From Actinomycetota bacterium (GTDB lineage Bacteria; Actinomycetota; Acidimicrobiia; Acidimicrobiales; Ilumatobacteraceae): 64,000 nt of DNA. The notes under the pieces are model-generated. The model was not told where the DNA came from. It ran no database searches and saw only the letters and a list, made by a program, of their open reading frames with translations. How positions within the stretch are numbered: position 1 is the first letter of the stretch; each line of letters opens with the position of its first letter. Location of the stretch: the NCBI GenBank assembly GCA_026393475.1, contig JAPLAA010000007.1, positions 1 through 64,000 of the forward strand, written 5' to 3'. The position numbers were made by a program, and so were the translations under genes. Below are positions 16,949 through 24,435 of the stretch, one piece after another.

Positions 16949-18556
16949 TCAGAACACTTCGGGGCGCAGCGTCGGGAACAGGATGACCTCCTTGATGGAG
17001 GTGGTGCCGGCGAGCAGCATCGCCACGCGGTCCATGCCGATGCCGAGGCCACCGGTGGGCGGCATGCCGTACTCGAGGGCGCGCAGGTAGTCGTGGTCGA
17101 CGCCCATGCCTTCGGCGTTGCCCGCCTCCTTGCCGGCCTGCTCCTCCTCGAAGCGCTGGCGCTGCTCGATCGGGTCGTTGAGCTCGCTGTAGCCGTTGGC
17201 GAGCTCGCGGCCGCCCATGAACAGCTCGAAGCGCTCGGTGAGGTACGGGTCGTTGCGATCGACCCGCGCGAGCGGGGAGATCTCGACCGGGTGACCGGTG
17301 ACGAAGCACGGCGCGGTGAGCTTGTGCTCGGCGGTCGACTCGAAGATCTCCTCGATGATCTTGCCGCTGCCCCAGCGATCGAGCACGGCGACGTCGTGCG
17401 CGGCAGCGAGCTCGCGGAGCTGCTCGACCGGCTGCGACGGGTGCACCGCGACGCCGGTGGCCTCTTCGACGAGGTCGATCATGCGGGCCCTGCGCCACGG
17501 CTGGGCGAGGTCGACCACCTCGCTGGCGTCGCCGGGGCCGAGGACGGTGACGACCGACGTGCCGGTGGCGTCGATGGCCGCCTGGGTGATGAGGGTCTCG
17601 GTGATCTCGATCATCTCCGAGTAGTCGCCGAACGCCTGGTAGAGCTCCATCATCGTGAACTCGGGGTTGTGGCGCGGGCTGATGCCCTCGTTGCGGAAGA
17701 TGCGGCCGATCTCGTAGACCCGCTCCATGCCGCCGACGATGAGGCGCTTCAGGTGCAGCTCGAGCGCGATGCGCAGGTACATCTGCTGGTCGAGTGCGTT
17801 GTGGTGCGTGATGAACGGGCGAGCGTGGGCGCCGCCGGCCTCGACGTGGAGCACCGGCGTCTCGACCTCGATGAAGCCGCGGCGATGGAGGGTGCGCCGG
17901 AAGCTGGCGATCATCGCGTGCCGGACCTCGAAGTTGCGCCGGGCCTCCTCGTTGACGATGAGGTCGGCGTAGCGCTGGCGGAACCGGGTGTCGGTGTCGG
18001 TGAGGCCGTGCCACTTGTCGGGCATCGGCCGGACGGCCTTCGACAGGAGCTGGATCGACTCGACCTTCACGCTGAGCTCGCCCTTGCGGGTGGTCATCAC
18101 CGTGCCGTCGATGCCCACCCAGTCGCCGAGGTCGAGCTGGCCGACCGCGGCGAAGGTCTCGTCGCCGACGACGGCCTTGGAGACGAACAGCTGGATCTCG
18201 CCGGAGCGGTCGCGCATGGTGGCGAACACGAGCTTGCCCTGCTCGCGGAGCAGCAGTACTCGGCCGGCCACCTGGACGCGGACCTCGGTCTCGGTGCCGG
18301 GTTCGAGCTCGCCGTGGGCGGCGCGGATCTCGGCGAGGGTGTGGCTGCGGTCGAAGCGGTAGGGGTACGGCTCGACGCCCTGGTCGCGGAGCTGGGCGAT
18401 CTTGGCCAGGCGCCGACCCGTCTCGGCGGGCAGATCGATCTGCGCCGCCTCGGTGTGCGCCGCCTCGTTCTGGGCCGCCTCGTTCTGGGCGGCCTCGATC
18501 TGGGACGCCGCGGCGTCCGCAGGGGTCTCGACGGGCTGGTCAGGAGCGTCACTCAC
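16949..18556 (-). CDS. lysS: Lysine-tRNA ligase (class II) with Ala-rich repeat extension
   Basis: The 535-residue enzyme charges tRNA-Lys. An OB-fold anticodon domain (about 65-170) is followed by the class II core: motif 1 around RRNFEVRHAMIASFRR, motif 2 FRNEGISPRHNPEFTMME, and motif 3 GGLGIGMDRVAMLLAG. The GTG start adds about 45 residues before the usual N terminus. These include four five-residue repeats (QIEAA, QNEAA, QNEAA, HTEAA) encoded by 15-base tandem repeats. TACCGT ends nine bases before the GTG. dapD follows in the same direction, so the pair links lysine synthesis with its charging. Confidence 0.95.
   Translation of the reverse strand: MSDAPDQPVETPADAAASQIEAAQNEAAQNEAAHTEAAQIDLPAETGRRLAKIAQLRDQGVEPYPYRFDRSHTLAEIRAAHGELEPGTETEVRVQVAGRVLLLREQGKLVFATMRDRSGEIQLFVSKAVVGDETFAAVGQLDLGDWVGIDGTVMTTRKGELSVKVESIQLLSKAVRPMPDKWHGLTDTDTRFRQRYADLIVNEEARRNFEVRHAMIASFRRTLHRRGFIEVETPVLHVEAGGAHARPFITHHNALDQQMYLRIALELHLKRLIVGGMERVYEIGRIFRNEGISPRHNPEFTMMELYQAFGDYSEMIEITETLITQAAIDATGTSVVTVLGPGDASEVVDLAQPWRRARMIDLVEEATGVAVHPSQPVEQLRELAAAHDVAVLDRWGSGKIIEEIFESTAEHKLTAPCFVTGHPVEISPLARVDRNDPYLTERFELFMGGRELANGYSELNDPIEQRQRFEEEQAGKEAGNAEGMGVDHDYLRALEYGMPPTGGLGIGMDRVAMLLAGTTSIKEVILFPTLRPEVF
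18443..18502. repeat. Four in-frame 15-bp tandem repeats in lysS
   Basis: Units at 18443, 18458, 18473 and 18488 share the core GCCGCCTCG and encode HTEAA, QNEAA, QNEAA and QIEAA on the minus strand. Confidence 0.85.
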
Positions 18557-18565
18557 AGTCGTCAG

Positions 18566-18571
18566 ACGGTA
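18566..18571 (-). promoter_or_regulatory. Putative leaderless -10 element (TACCGT) for lysS-dapD
   Basis: TACCGT ends 9 bases before the GTG at 18556. Confidence 0.45.
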
Positions 18572-18612
18572 TCTGGTCGGGGAGCTGCCGAGTCGGACGA
18601 TTTCGGTGGTGA

Positions 18613-18618
18613 TACCGT
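18613..18618 (+). promoter_or_regulatory. Putative leaderless -10 element (TACCGT) for the M15 peptidase gene
   Basis: TACCGT ends 8 bases before the GTG at 18627. It is the same hexamer as the one used on the opposite strand for lysS. Confidence 0.5.
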
Positions 18619-18626
18619 CACCTTGC

Positions 18627-19994
18627 GTGAAGATCGATCGGCGGATCCTGATCGGCGGAGCCCTGGTCGCTGCCTTGGCCATCGCCGCGGTCCCGGTGCA
18701 GAGCACCGGTGCCGCTCCGTCGCGGATCGAAGCCGTGTCGCAGCCGGCCGCAGGAGCGTCGCCGGCAGTGCGCGTCACGCCCGCCGTCGACGTCGTGTCG
18801 ATCAACGAACGCGGGCCGATGACCGCTGCCGTCATCGCCGCGGCCGAACGGGTCGCGGTCGCCGTCAACGCCCCGAGCGTGCACGGACGATCGTTCAACG
18901 TGGGTCTGTGGGCGGTGCGTCGCAACGACGCACCGGTGCAGATCGCTGGCGAGGGCAGCAGCGGCGTGTGGCAGTTCCCGATGAGCACCACCGCGCTGCC
19001 GGTGGAGGCCATCGGGCGGATCATGACCGCACCGGTCGCCGCCGCCGTCGCACGAGGCCAGGTGGTGCTCAACCAGACGTCGGCCGGGCTGCGCGGCGCC
19101 CAGGTGGGCGACACGCTCGACCTGATCGCCGCCGACGGCAACTCCCGCCGGTTCGTGCTCGGGTACATCGCGCCCGACGCGGACGTGGGTGGGGCCGAAC
19201 TCGTGATGTCGACCGACCAGGCCGACGTGCTCGGCGCTGACGTCATCAGCCGCGTGGTGATGTTCGGGCAGTTCTCCCGCGACGCGCTCGACGCGGCGCT
19301 GGCGGCCAACGGGTTGGTCGACGGCCAGGGGGTGCGGATCAACAAGAGCTGGAACCCGTTCAACCCCGACGGCGTCATCAGTTCGACGCGAACCAAGGTG
19401 CTGCTCGGCGAGTTCGACTACCGCATCAACGGCGACGGCAACCTGAGCCTCGACCCCGACTGGGTCGCCACCAACGTGCAGCGGGTGAACTTCGGATCGG
19501 TCGGCATCCGGGCGAGCTGTCATCGGGCGATCGTCGACGACCTGCAGGCCGCGCTCGACGAGATCGCCGCGAACAACCTCGGGTGGGCGATCGACCTGAC
19601 GAACACCAACACCTACGGCGGGTGCTTCAACCCGCGCTTCGCCAGGGTGTCGGCCAGCTTCGGCGCGGTGAGCCGTCACGCGTGGGCGATGGCGATCGAC
19701 ATGAACACGGTCACCAACGCGCAGGGCAACACGCCCCGCATGGACTGTCGTGTCGTGCGGATCTTCCGCAAGCACAACTTCGCGTGGGGCGGCAACTTCC
19801 TGGTGCCCGACGGCATGCACTTCGAGTGGGTCGGCGAGCCGAGGCACACGTATCAGTACCCGTCCAGGTTCTGCCCGAACGTGCCGAGCGGCGGCATCGA
19901 GATCGCCGTCGGTGGCATCGGCCCGTCGCCCCGCACCGAACGCGACGTCATGTTCGCCGAGTTCGGCAACGTGGGTCACGACCACCACGACTGA
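18627..19994 (+). CDS. Secreted M15 family peptidase (D-alanyl-D-alanine carboxypeptidase type)
   Basis: The 455-residue protein begins with a signal peptide (about 1-28, RRILIGGALVAALAIAAVPV). A mid region of about 300 residues of unknown fold is followed by a C-terminal M15 domain with the zinc motifs SRHAWAMAIDMN (SxHxxxxAxD) near residue 350 and DGMHFEWVG (second His) near 400. M15 enzymes trim peptidoglycan stem peptides outside the cell. The GTG start is supported by TACCGT eight bases upstream and by the immediate signal sequence. It is divergent from lysS and 21 bp from the next gene. Confidence 0.85.
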   Translation: MKIDRRILIGGALVAALAIAAVPVQSTGAAPSRIEAVSQPAAGASPAVRVTPAVDVVSINERGPMTAAVIAAAERVAVAVNAPSVHGRSFNVGLWAVRRNDAPVQIAGEGSSGVWQFPMSTTALPVEAIGRIMTAPVAAAVARGQVVLNQTSAGLRGAQVGDTLDLIAADGNSRRFVLGYIAPDADVGGAELVMSTDQADVLGADVISRVVMFGQFSRDALDAALAANGLVDGQGVRINKSWNPFNPDGVISSTRTKVLLGEFDYRINGDGNLSLDPDWVATNVQRVNFGSVGIRASCHRAIVDDLQAALDEIAANNLGWAIDLTNTNTYGGCFNPRFARVSASFGAVSRHAWAMAIDMNTVTNAQGNTPRMDCRVVRIFRKHNFAWGGNFLVPDGMHFEWVGEPRHTYQYPSRFCPNVPSGGIEIAVGGIGPSPRTERDVMFAEFGNVGHDHHD

Positions 19995-20002
19995 CCGACC
20001 GT

Positions 20003-20008
20003 TAGCCT
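20003..20008 (+). promoter_or_regulatory. Putative leaderless -10 element (TAGCCT) for the LpdA-like gene
   Basis: TAGCCT ends 7 bases before the GTG at 20016, within the 21-bp gap after the peptidase gene. Confidence 0.55.
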
Positions 20009-20015
20009 CTGCGCC

Positions 20016-21407
20016 GTGGCGACTCGATTCGTGATCATCGGTGGCGGCCCAGCGGGCAACACTGCGGCGACCTACGCGGCGCGCCTCGGCGCGGAGGTCA
20101 CGCTCATCGAGCGCGACGTCATCGGCGGTGCGGCGCACCTGTGGGACTGCATCCCGAGCAAGACGATGATCGCGACCGGCGGCGCCATGGCGTTCATCCG
20201 TCGCCTCGAGGGCATGGGCCTCGAGGAGCAGACGGCCGAGGTCGACGTCGAAGCACTCACCGAGCGCATCGAGAGCATCAAGATGCGGCTGCAGCGCAGC
20301 ACCACCAACCTGTTGTCGAGCCAGGGCGTCGAGCTCGTTCACGGCTCGGCCCGGTTCCTGTCGCCCCACGACATCGAGATCTCGACCGTCGACGCGAACG
20401 GCCAACCCGCCACGCGCACCGTGCAGGCCGACGCCGTCCTGATCGCCACCGGCACCCGGCCGCGCATCCCGGACTGGTGCCTGCCCGATGGCGAGCGGGT
20501 GCTCGTCACCCGCGACTGCTACCCGCCGAAGGTGTTCCCCGAGAGCGTCACCATCGTCGGCTCCGGCGTCACCGGTGTCGAGTTCGTCCACATGTTCAGC
20601 TCGTTCGGGGCGAAGGTCACCCTGGTGGTCAGCCGCCAGCAGGTGCTGCCCGGCAAGGACGCCGAAGTGGCGGCCGTGCTCGAGGACGACTTCCTCCGCC
20701 GTGGGGTGCACCTGCTGAAGGGCGCTCGCGCCACCGCCATCGAACGTGAGGTGAACGAGGCAGGCGTCGACGGAGTCGTGGTGCGCTGCGACGACGGGCG
20801 CGTGGTGCACTCGAGCCACGCCGTGCTCGCCATCGGCTCGGTGCCCAACACCGACGGCCTCGGCCTCGAGTCGGCCGGCGTCGAGATGGACAAGGGCGGC
20901 TACGTGCAGATCAACCGCCACTGCCAGAGCAACGTGTCGCACATCTACGCGGCGGGCGACATGAGCGGGAAGCTGCCGCTGTCGAGCGTGGCGAGCATGC
21001 AGGGACGCAAGGTCGCCGAGCACGTGATGGGCCTGCAGAAGGTCGCTCACCGTCACCTCGACTACGACAAGGCCGCCAGCGCGATCTTCACCGAACCCGA
21101 GATCGCCGACGTCGGTCTCGCCGAGGCCGACGCGTTCGCCGTCGGACGCAAGATCCGCGTGACGAAGGTGCCGTTCAGTTCGACGCCCAAGGCGCTCATC
21201 AACAACGACTGGCGCGGGTTCGTGAAGATCATCTCCGACCCCGCCACCGGCGTCGTGCTCGGCGGGTCGATCGTCGGTCGCCATGCCGCCGAACTGATCA
21301 GCGTGATCGCCCTCGCGGTCACCGCGAACCTGAAGGTCACCGACATCGTGGAGAGCCTCCTCGTGCACCCGGCGCTCAGCGAAGCGCTGGCCGAAGCAGC
21401 CGAGTAG
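20016..21407 (+). CDS. FAD-dependent NAD(P)H dehydrogenase, LpdA-like (not a lipoamide dehydrogenase)
   Basis: The 463-residue flavoprotein disulfide reductase family member has FAD-binding GGGPAGNTAA (about 9-18), an NAD-binding GSGVTGVEF (about 184-192), FAD motif YAAGDMSG near 310 and a C-terminal dimerisation domain ending VHPALSEAL. The redox-active site reads GGAAHLWDCIPSKT: only one of the two cysteines of GGTCLNVGCIPSK remains. This matches the mycobacterial LpdA (Rv3303c) type, which reduces quinones and not lipoamide. The GTG start follows a TAGCCT element. An RDD membrane protein gene begins nine bases after the TAG stop. Confidence 0.9.
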   Translation: MATRFVIIGGGPAGNTAATYAARLGAEVTLIERDVIGGAAHLWDCIPSKTMIATGGAMAFIRRLEGMGLEEQTAEVDVEALTERIESIKMRLQRSTTNLLSSQGVELVHGSARFLSPHDIEISTVDANGQPATRTVQADAVLIATGTRPRIPDWCLPDGERVLVTRDCYPPKVFPESVTIVGSGVTGVEFVHMFSSFGAKVTLVVSRQQVLPGKDAEVAAVLEDDFLRRGVHLLKGARATAIEREVNEAGVDGVVVRCDDGRVVHSSHAVLAIGSVPNTDGLGLESAGVEMDKGGYVQINRHCQSNVSHIYAAGDMSGKLPLSSVASMQGRKVAEHVMGLQKVAHRHLDYDKAASAIFTEPEIADVGLAEADAFAVGRKIRVTKVPFSSTPKALINNDWRGFVKIISDPATGVVLGGSIVGRHAAELISVIALAVTANLKVTDIVESLLVHPALSEALAEAAE

Positions 21408-21416
21408 TCGCGCCGA

Positions 21417-21896
21417 GTGTTCCCCGCCAACGACGACCGTCCCGCGCCCACCCTGCCCCCGGGCGTGGTGCTGGCGTCGCTGGGGCGTCGTGCGCTCGGG
21501 GCGATCCTCGACCAGTTCCTCGTGCTGATCCCGGTCGCGATCGGCGTGGTGATCAGCGGCTACCGCCCGGGGGACGATCTCACCGAAGAGACCCTGATCT
21601 GGCTCAACGCCATCACGGTCGCGGTGGCGTTCGTCTACGAGTTGCTGATGATCGGCCTCGTCGGTCGCACCGTCGGCAAGTTCGCGACGGGCACCCGGGT
21701 CGCGAGTCTGGCCACCGGAGCGCGCCCGGGGTGGTTCAGTGCGTCGCAGCGAGCGGTCGTGCCCGCGGTGGCCGCCGCCGTGCCGGAGTGGGGCTTCCTG
21801 CTCGGCAGCATCGTGTACGGCCTCGCCGCGCTCGGCCCGCTCCGGCAGGGCCTCCACGATCGTGCCGCCGGCACGATCGTCGTCATGGCCCGCTGA
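21417..21896 (+). CDS. RDD family membrane protein
   Basis: The 159-residue protein has the RDD pattern: LGRRALGAILDQFLVLIPVAIGVVI as first helix with the conserved Arg and Asp, a second helix AITVAVAFVYELLMIGLVG, then GRTVGKFATGTRV (the GxTxGK motif), and a final RQGLHDRAAGT. Families of this type are small membrane proteins of unclear, possibly transport, role. The GTG start is nine bases after the stop of the LpdA-like gene; TAGTCG across that stop is only a partial leaderless element, so the genes are probably one operon. A strong hairpin region follows. Confidence 0.85.
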   Translation: MFPANDDRPAPTLPPGVVLASLGRRALGAILDQFLVLIPVAIGVVISGYRPGDDLTEETLIWLNAITVAVAFVYELLMIGLVGRTVGKFATGTRVASLATGARPGWFSASQRAVVPAVAAAVPEWGFLLGSIVYGLAALGPLRQGLHDRAAGTIVVMAR

Positions 21897-21916
21897 GATC
21901 GCCGTTCGGACCCTCC

Positions 21917-21968
21917 CGGATCTCGGCCGCTTTTCGGTCGCTGGCAACCGAAACCCGGCCGAGATCCG
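21917..21968. other. Nested inverted repeat downstream of the RDD gene
   Basis: Outer 13-bp arms CGGATCTCGGCCG / CGGCCGAGATCCG (21917-21929, 21956-21968) enclose inner 7-bp arms TTTCGGT / ACCGAAA (21932-21938, 21947-21953). There is no run of T after it, so it is not a clear intrinsic terminator. Confidence 0.75.
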
Positions 21969-22004
21969 ACTCTGCCGCCCACCCGAACGCATCGCGCACC
22001 TTCC

Positions 22005-22043
22005 GTGCCGGGTTGTGGTCGTCCTGCGACCACAACCCGGCAC
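22005..22043. other. Perfect 17-bp inverted repeat (strong hairpin)
   Basis: Arms 22005-22021 and 22027-22043 are exact reverse complements around a 5-base loop TCCTG. No T-tract follows on either strand. It lies 36 bp after the nested repeat in the same gene-free stretch (21897-22205), where nothing else was recognised. Confidence 0.85.
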
Positions 22044-22205
22044 AGAAGCGACCCAGAACGCCGAGCTCATGCAAGCCACCGACCCGATCGGCTGCACTTC
22101 AGCTCGGGCGCGTCGTGCCGAGGCTCGCTGCATTCTGCGCGATGATGGAGCATGGAAACGCCGAACCTGCCGCACGATGGTCCGGGAGGAGGTCGAGAGA
22201 CCACG

Positions 22206-22394
22206 ATGTCTCGGCGCTGTTGCCCGGCCTGTGGTCTGCCGTTTCGGGAGGGCGATGACACGCTCGACGTTGCCGAGCAGCTCTTTCACCCGTCGTGTCT
22301 GGAACCTGAGCCGAGTGGCCGTAGTCGTCAACGCTTCGGTTTGATGCTGGCCGACTGGAGCAAGGCAATTGGCAGGGGTAACGGCGCGGGGTAA
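22206..22394 (+). CDS. Small LIM-like zinc-finger protein (62 aa), uncertain
   Basis: The ORF encodes 62 residues with CPACGLPFREGDDTL...EQLFHPSCLE. The spacing C-x2-C-x(about 18)-H-x2-C is the first zinc-binding half of a LIM domain, including the typical F/I before a G-D turn and an aromatic residue before H. The remainder is a basic linker and a short helix. GGAGG lies 13 bases upstream, a little far; an alternative ATG at 22152 adds 18 residues. Base composition is lower in GC than the surrounding genes. It could be a transcription-associated or protein-binding module, or a non-coding frame; I think coding is more likely than not. Confidence 0.45.
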   Translation: MSRRCCPACGLPFREGDDTLDVAEQLFHPSCLEPEPSGRSRQRFGLMLADWSKAIGRGNGAG

Positions 22395-22519
22395 CAGGAC
22401 GAAGCAAGGAATGCTTGCGACGCCAGGCCCGGTCATCGCTGCTCAAAACCTGAACTGGCGGCGAACGCTTGGTGGGGGTGCGTCCGATGATGCCGATCGG
22501 CAGCTCGGCACGCGTTGTC

Positions 22520-22619
22520 GGGGTGTCGGGTGCGTTCCGTAGCGCCCAGCGCCACGCAGAGCACCCGACGTCTGGCGCGATTTGCATCGGTGGGCGATGC
22601 ATTTCGCGCCCGACACCCC
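22520..22619. other. 100-bp region of nested inverted repeats
   Basis: Outer 11-bp arms GGGGTGTCGGG / CCCGACACCCC (22520-22530, 22609-22619) enclose a stem-loop with arms GCGCGA..TGCATCG / CGATGCA..TCGCGC around GTGGG (22576-22606 approx.). An alternative pairing CGGGTGC / GCACCCG (from 22528 and 22561) competes with the outer stem. The rest of 22395-22652 shows no gene. Confidence 0.6.
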
Positions 22620-22652
22620 AGGTAGCGCCGAGTGCCCGGCCGGACGGGATCC

Positions 22653-24416
22653 TCAGCCGATGACCACGACGATGTCGCCGGCGCCGACGGTGTCGCCCTG
22701 CTTCACCTTGACTTCCTTGACGGTGCCGGCCTTCTCGGCGGTGATCTGGTTCTCCATCTTCATGGCCTCCAGCACGCACACCGACTGGCCGACCTCGACG
22801 GTCTGGCCCACCTCGACCAGCACCTTGACGATCGTGCCCTGCATCGGCACCTCGACGTTGCCCGACCCGGCGCCACCACCGCCGGAACCGCCCGACGAGC
22901 GGGCCGGCTTCTTGGCGGCCTTGGCCGGACCGGCCGCCACCATCGGCATGTCGGGCACCCACATCTTCACGTCGAAGCGCTTGCCGTTGACCTCGACGGT
23001 GGTGTTGCGCTGCACGAGCGGGTCCTCGCCCTCGGCAGGAGCCGCAGGCTTCGGCGCTTCCACGTTCGACAGGTCGAGCTTCTCCTCGACCCACTTGGTC
23101 GAGTGCAGCATCGCCTGGAAGTCGGGATGCTGCAGGATCGCGATGTCGGCCGGGATGGTGGTGGCCACACCCTCGACCACCATCTCCTCGAGTGCGCGGA
23201 TGGTGCGGGCGATCGCGGTCGGGCGATCCTTGCCCCAGACGATCAGCTTGCCGACCAGGTTGTCGTAGTACTGGCTGATCGTGTCGCCGCTCTCGTACCC
23301 GCCGTCCCAGCGCACGCCGAAGCCGTCGCTGGGAACCAGCTTGGTGATCGTGCCGGGGGAGGGGAGGAACTTGCCGCCCGCCGGGTTCTCGGCGTTGATA
23401 CGCACCTCGATGCCGTGGCCGCGACGCTCGGCGGCGACCTCGGCCTGGGTCATCGGCAGGTGCTCGCCGCTGGCGACGCGGATCTGCCACTCGACCAGGT
23501 CGATACCGGTGATCACCTCGGTGACGGGGTGCTCCACCTGCAGGCGGGTGTTCATCTCGAGGAAGAAGAACTCGTCGTCCTGGTAGATGAACTCGACCGT
23601 GCCGGCGTTGTAGTAGCCGACCGCCTTGGCCGCCTTGATGGCCGCCTCGCCCATGGCCTCTTCGATGCCGGGGGCCATGCCGTACGAGGGGGCCTCCTCG
23701 ATCAACTTCTGGTGACGACGCTGTGCCGAGCAGTCGCGAGTGCTGACCCACACGACCTCGCCGAAGGTGTCACCGACGATCTGCACCTCGACGTGGCGCG
23801 GCCAGGTGAGGTAGCGCTCGATGTAGATCTCGTCACGGCCGAAGAACGCCTTGGCCTCGCGCTTCGCGCTGTCCATGGCCTCCTGGACCTCGTCGGCGGA
23901 CCGGATGACCTTCATGCCGCGACCGCCACCGCCGTAGGCGGCCTTGATCACGAGCGGCCAACCGAACTCGTTGCCGAACGCCAGGATCTCGTCGGCCGAG
24001 GTGATGAACTCGGTGGTGCCGGGCACGATCGGGGCGCCGCCGCGCTGGGCGGCCTTGCGCGAGCTGACCTTGTCGCCCATCTCGTCGATCGCTTCGGGCG
24101 GCGGTCCGATGAACGCCACCCCCTTGGCGATGATCGCCCGGGCGAAGTCGGCGTTCTCCGAGAAGAAGCCGTAGCAGGGGTGGACACCGTCGGCGCCGCT
24201 CTGCTCGATGGCGTTGAGGATGGCCTCGGTGTTCAGATAGCTCTCGGCCGCGGTCTGGCCGCCGAGGGCGTACGCCTCGTCGGCAAGTCGCACGTGGAGC
24301 GCGTCCCGGTCGAGTTCGCTGTACACAGCGACGGTCTTGATTCCGAGTTCGCGCGCCGCCCGGATGACACGGACGGCGATCTCTCCACGGTTGGCGATCA
24401 GGATCTTCTGCAGCAC
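22653..24416 (-). CDS. Acetyl/propionyl-CoA carboxylase alpha subunit (biotin carboxylase + biotin carboxyl carrier)
   Basis: The 587-residue protein fuses biotin carboxylase (about 1-450) and BCCP. Seen are KILIANRGEIAVRVIRAAR at the N terminus, the ATP-grasp loop YGGGGRGMK near 165, the catalytic segment FLEMNTRLQVEHPVTE near 290, a Gly-rich linker (GGSGGGGAGSG), and the biotin-acceptor EAMKMEN near 553. It carboxylates biotin with bicarbonate and ATP; a separate beta subunit (not in the window) moves the carboxyl to acetyl- or propionyl-CoA. The GTG start gives the usual VLQKILIANRGE beginning. It is divergent, by 19 bp, from the biotin ligase gene. Confidence 0.94.
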   Translation of the reverse strand: MLQKILIANRGEIAVRVIRAARELGIKTVAVYSELDRDALHVRLADEAYALGGQTAAESYLNTEAILNAIEQSGADGVHPCYGFFSENADFARAIIAKGVAFIGPPPEAIDEMGDKVSSRKAAQRGGAPIVPGTTEFITSADEILAFGNEFGWPLVIKAAYGGGGRGMKVIRSADEVQEAMDSAKREAKAFFGRDEIYIERYLTWPRHVEVQIVGDTFGEVVWVSTRDCSAQRRHQKLIEEAPSYGMAPGIEEAMGEAAIKAAKAVGYYNAGTVEFIYQDDEFFFLEMNTRLQVEHPVTEVITGIDLVEWQIRVASGEHLPMTQAEVAAERRGHGIEVRINAENPAGGKFLPSPGTITKLVPSDGFGVRWDGGYESGDTISQYYDNLVGKLIVWGKDRPTAIARTIRALEEMVVEGVATTIPADIAILQHPDFQAMLHSTKWVEEKLDLSNVEAPKPAAPAEGEDPLVQRNTTVEVNGKRFDVKMWVPDMPMVAAGPAKAAKKPARSSGGSGGGGAGSGNVEVPMQGTIVKVLVEVGQTVEVGQSVCVLEAMKMENQITAEKAGTVKEVKVKQGDTVGAGDIVVVIG

Positions 24417-24435
24417 GATTGGCAATACTTGCCGA

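Noticed and set aside
20016-21407. Dihydrolipoamide dehydrogenase
   Set aside because: The first catalytic cysteine is missing, and there are no 2-oxoacid dehydrogenase genes nearby.
22005-22043. Intrinsic terminator of the RDD gene
   Set aside because: The stem is perfect but no T-run follows on either strand, so it does not meet the usual definition.
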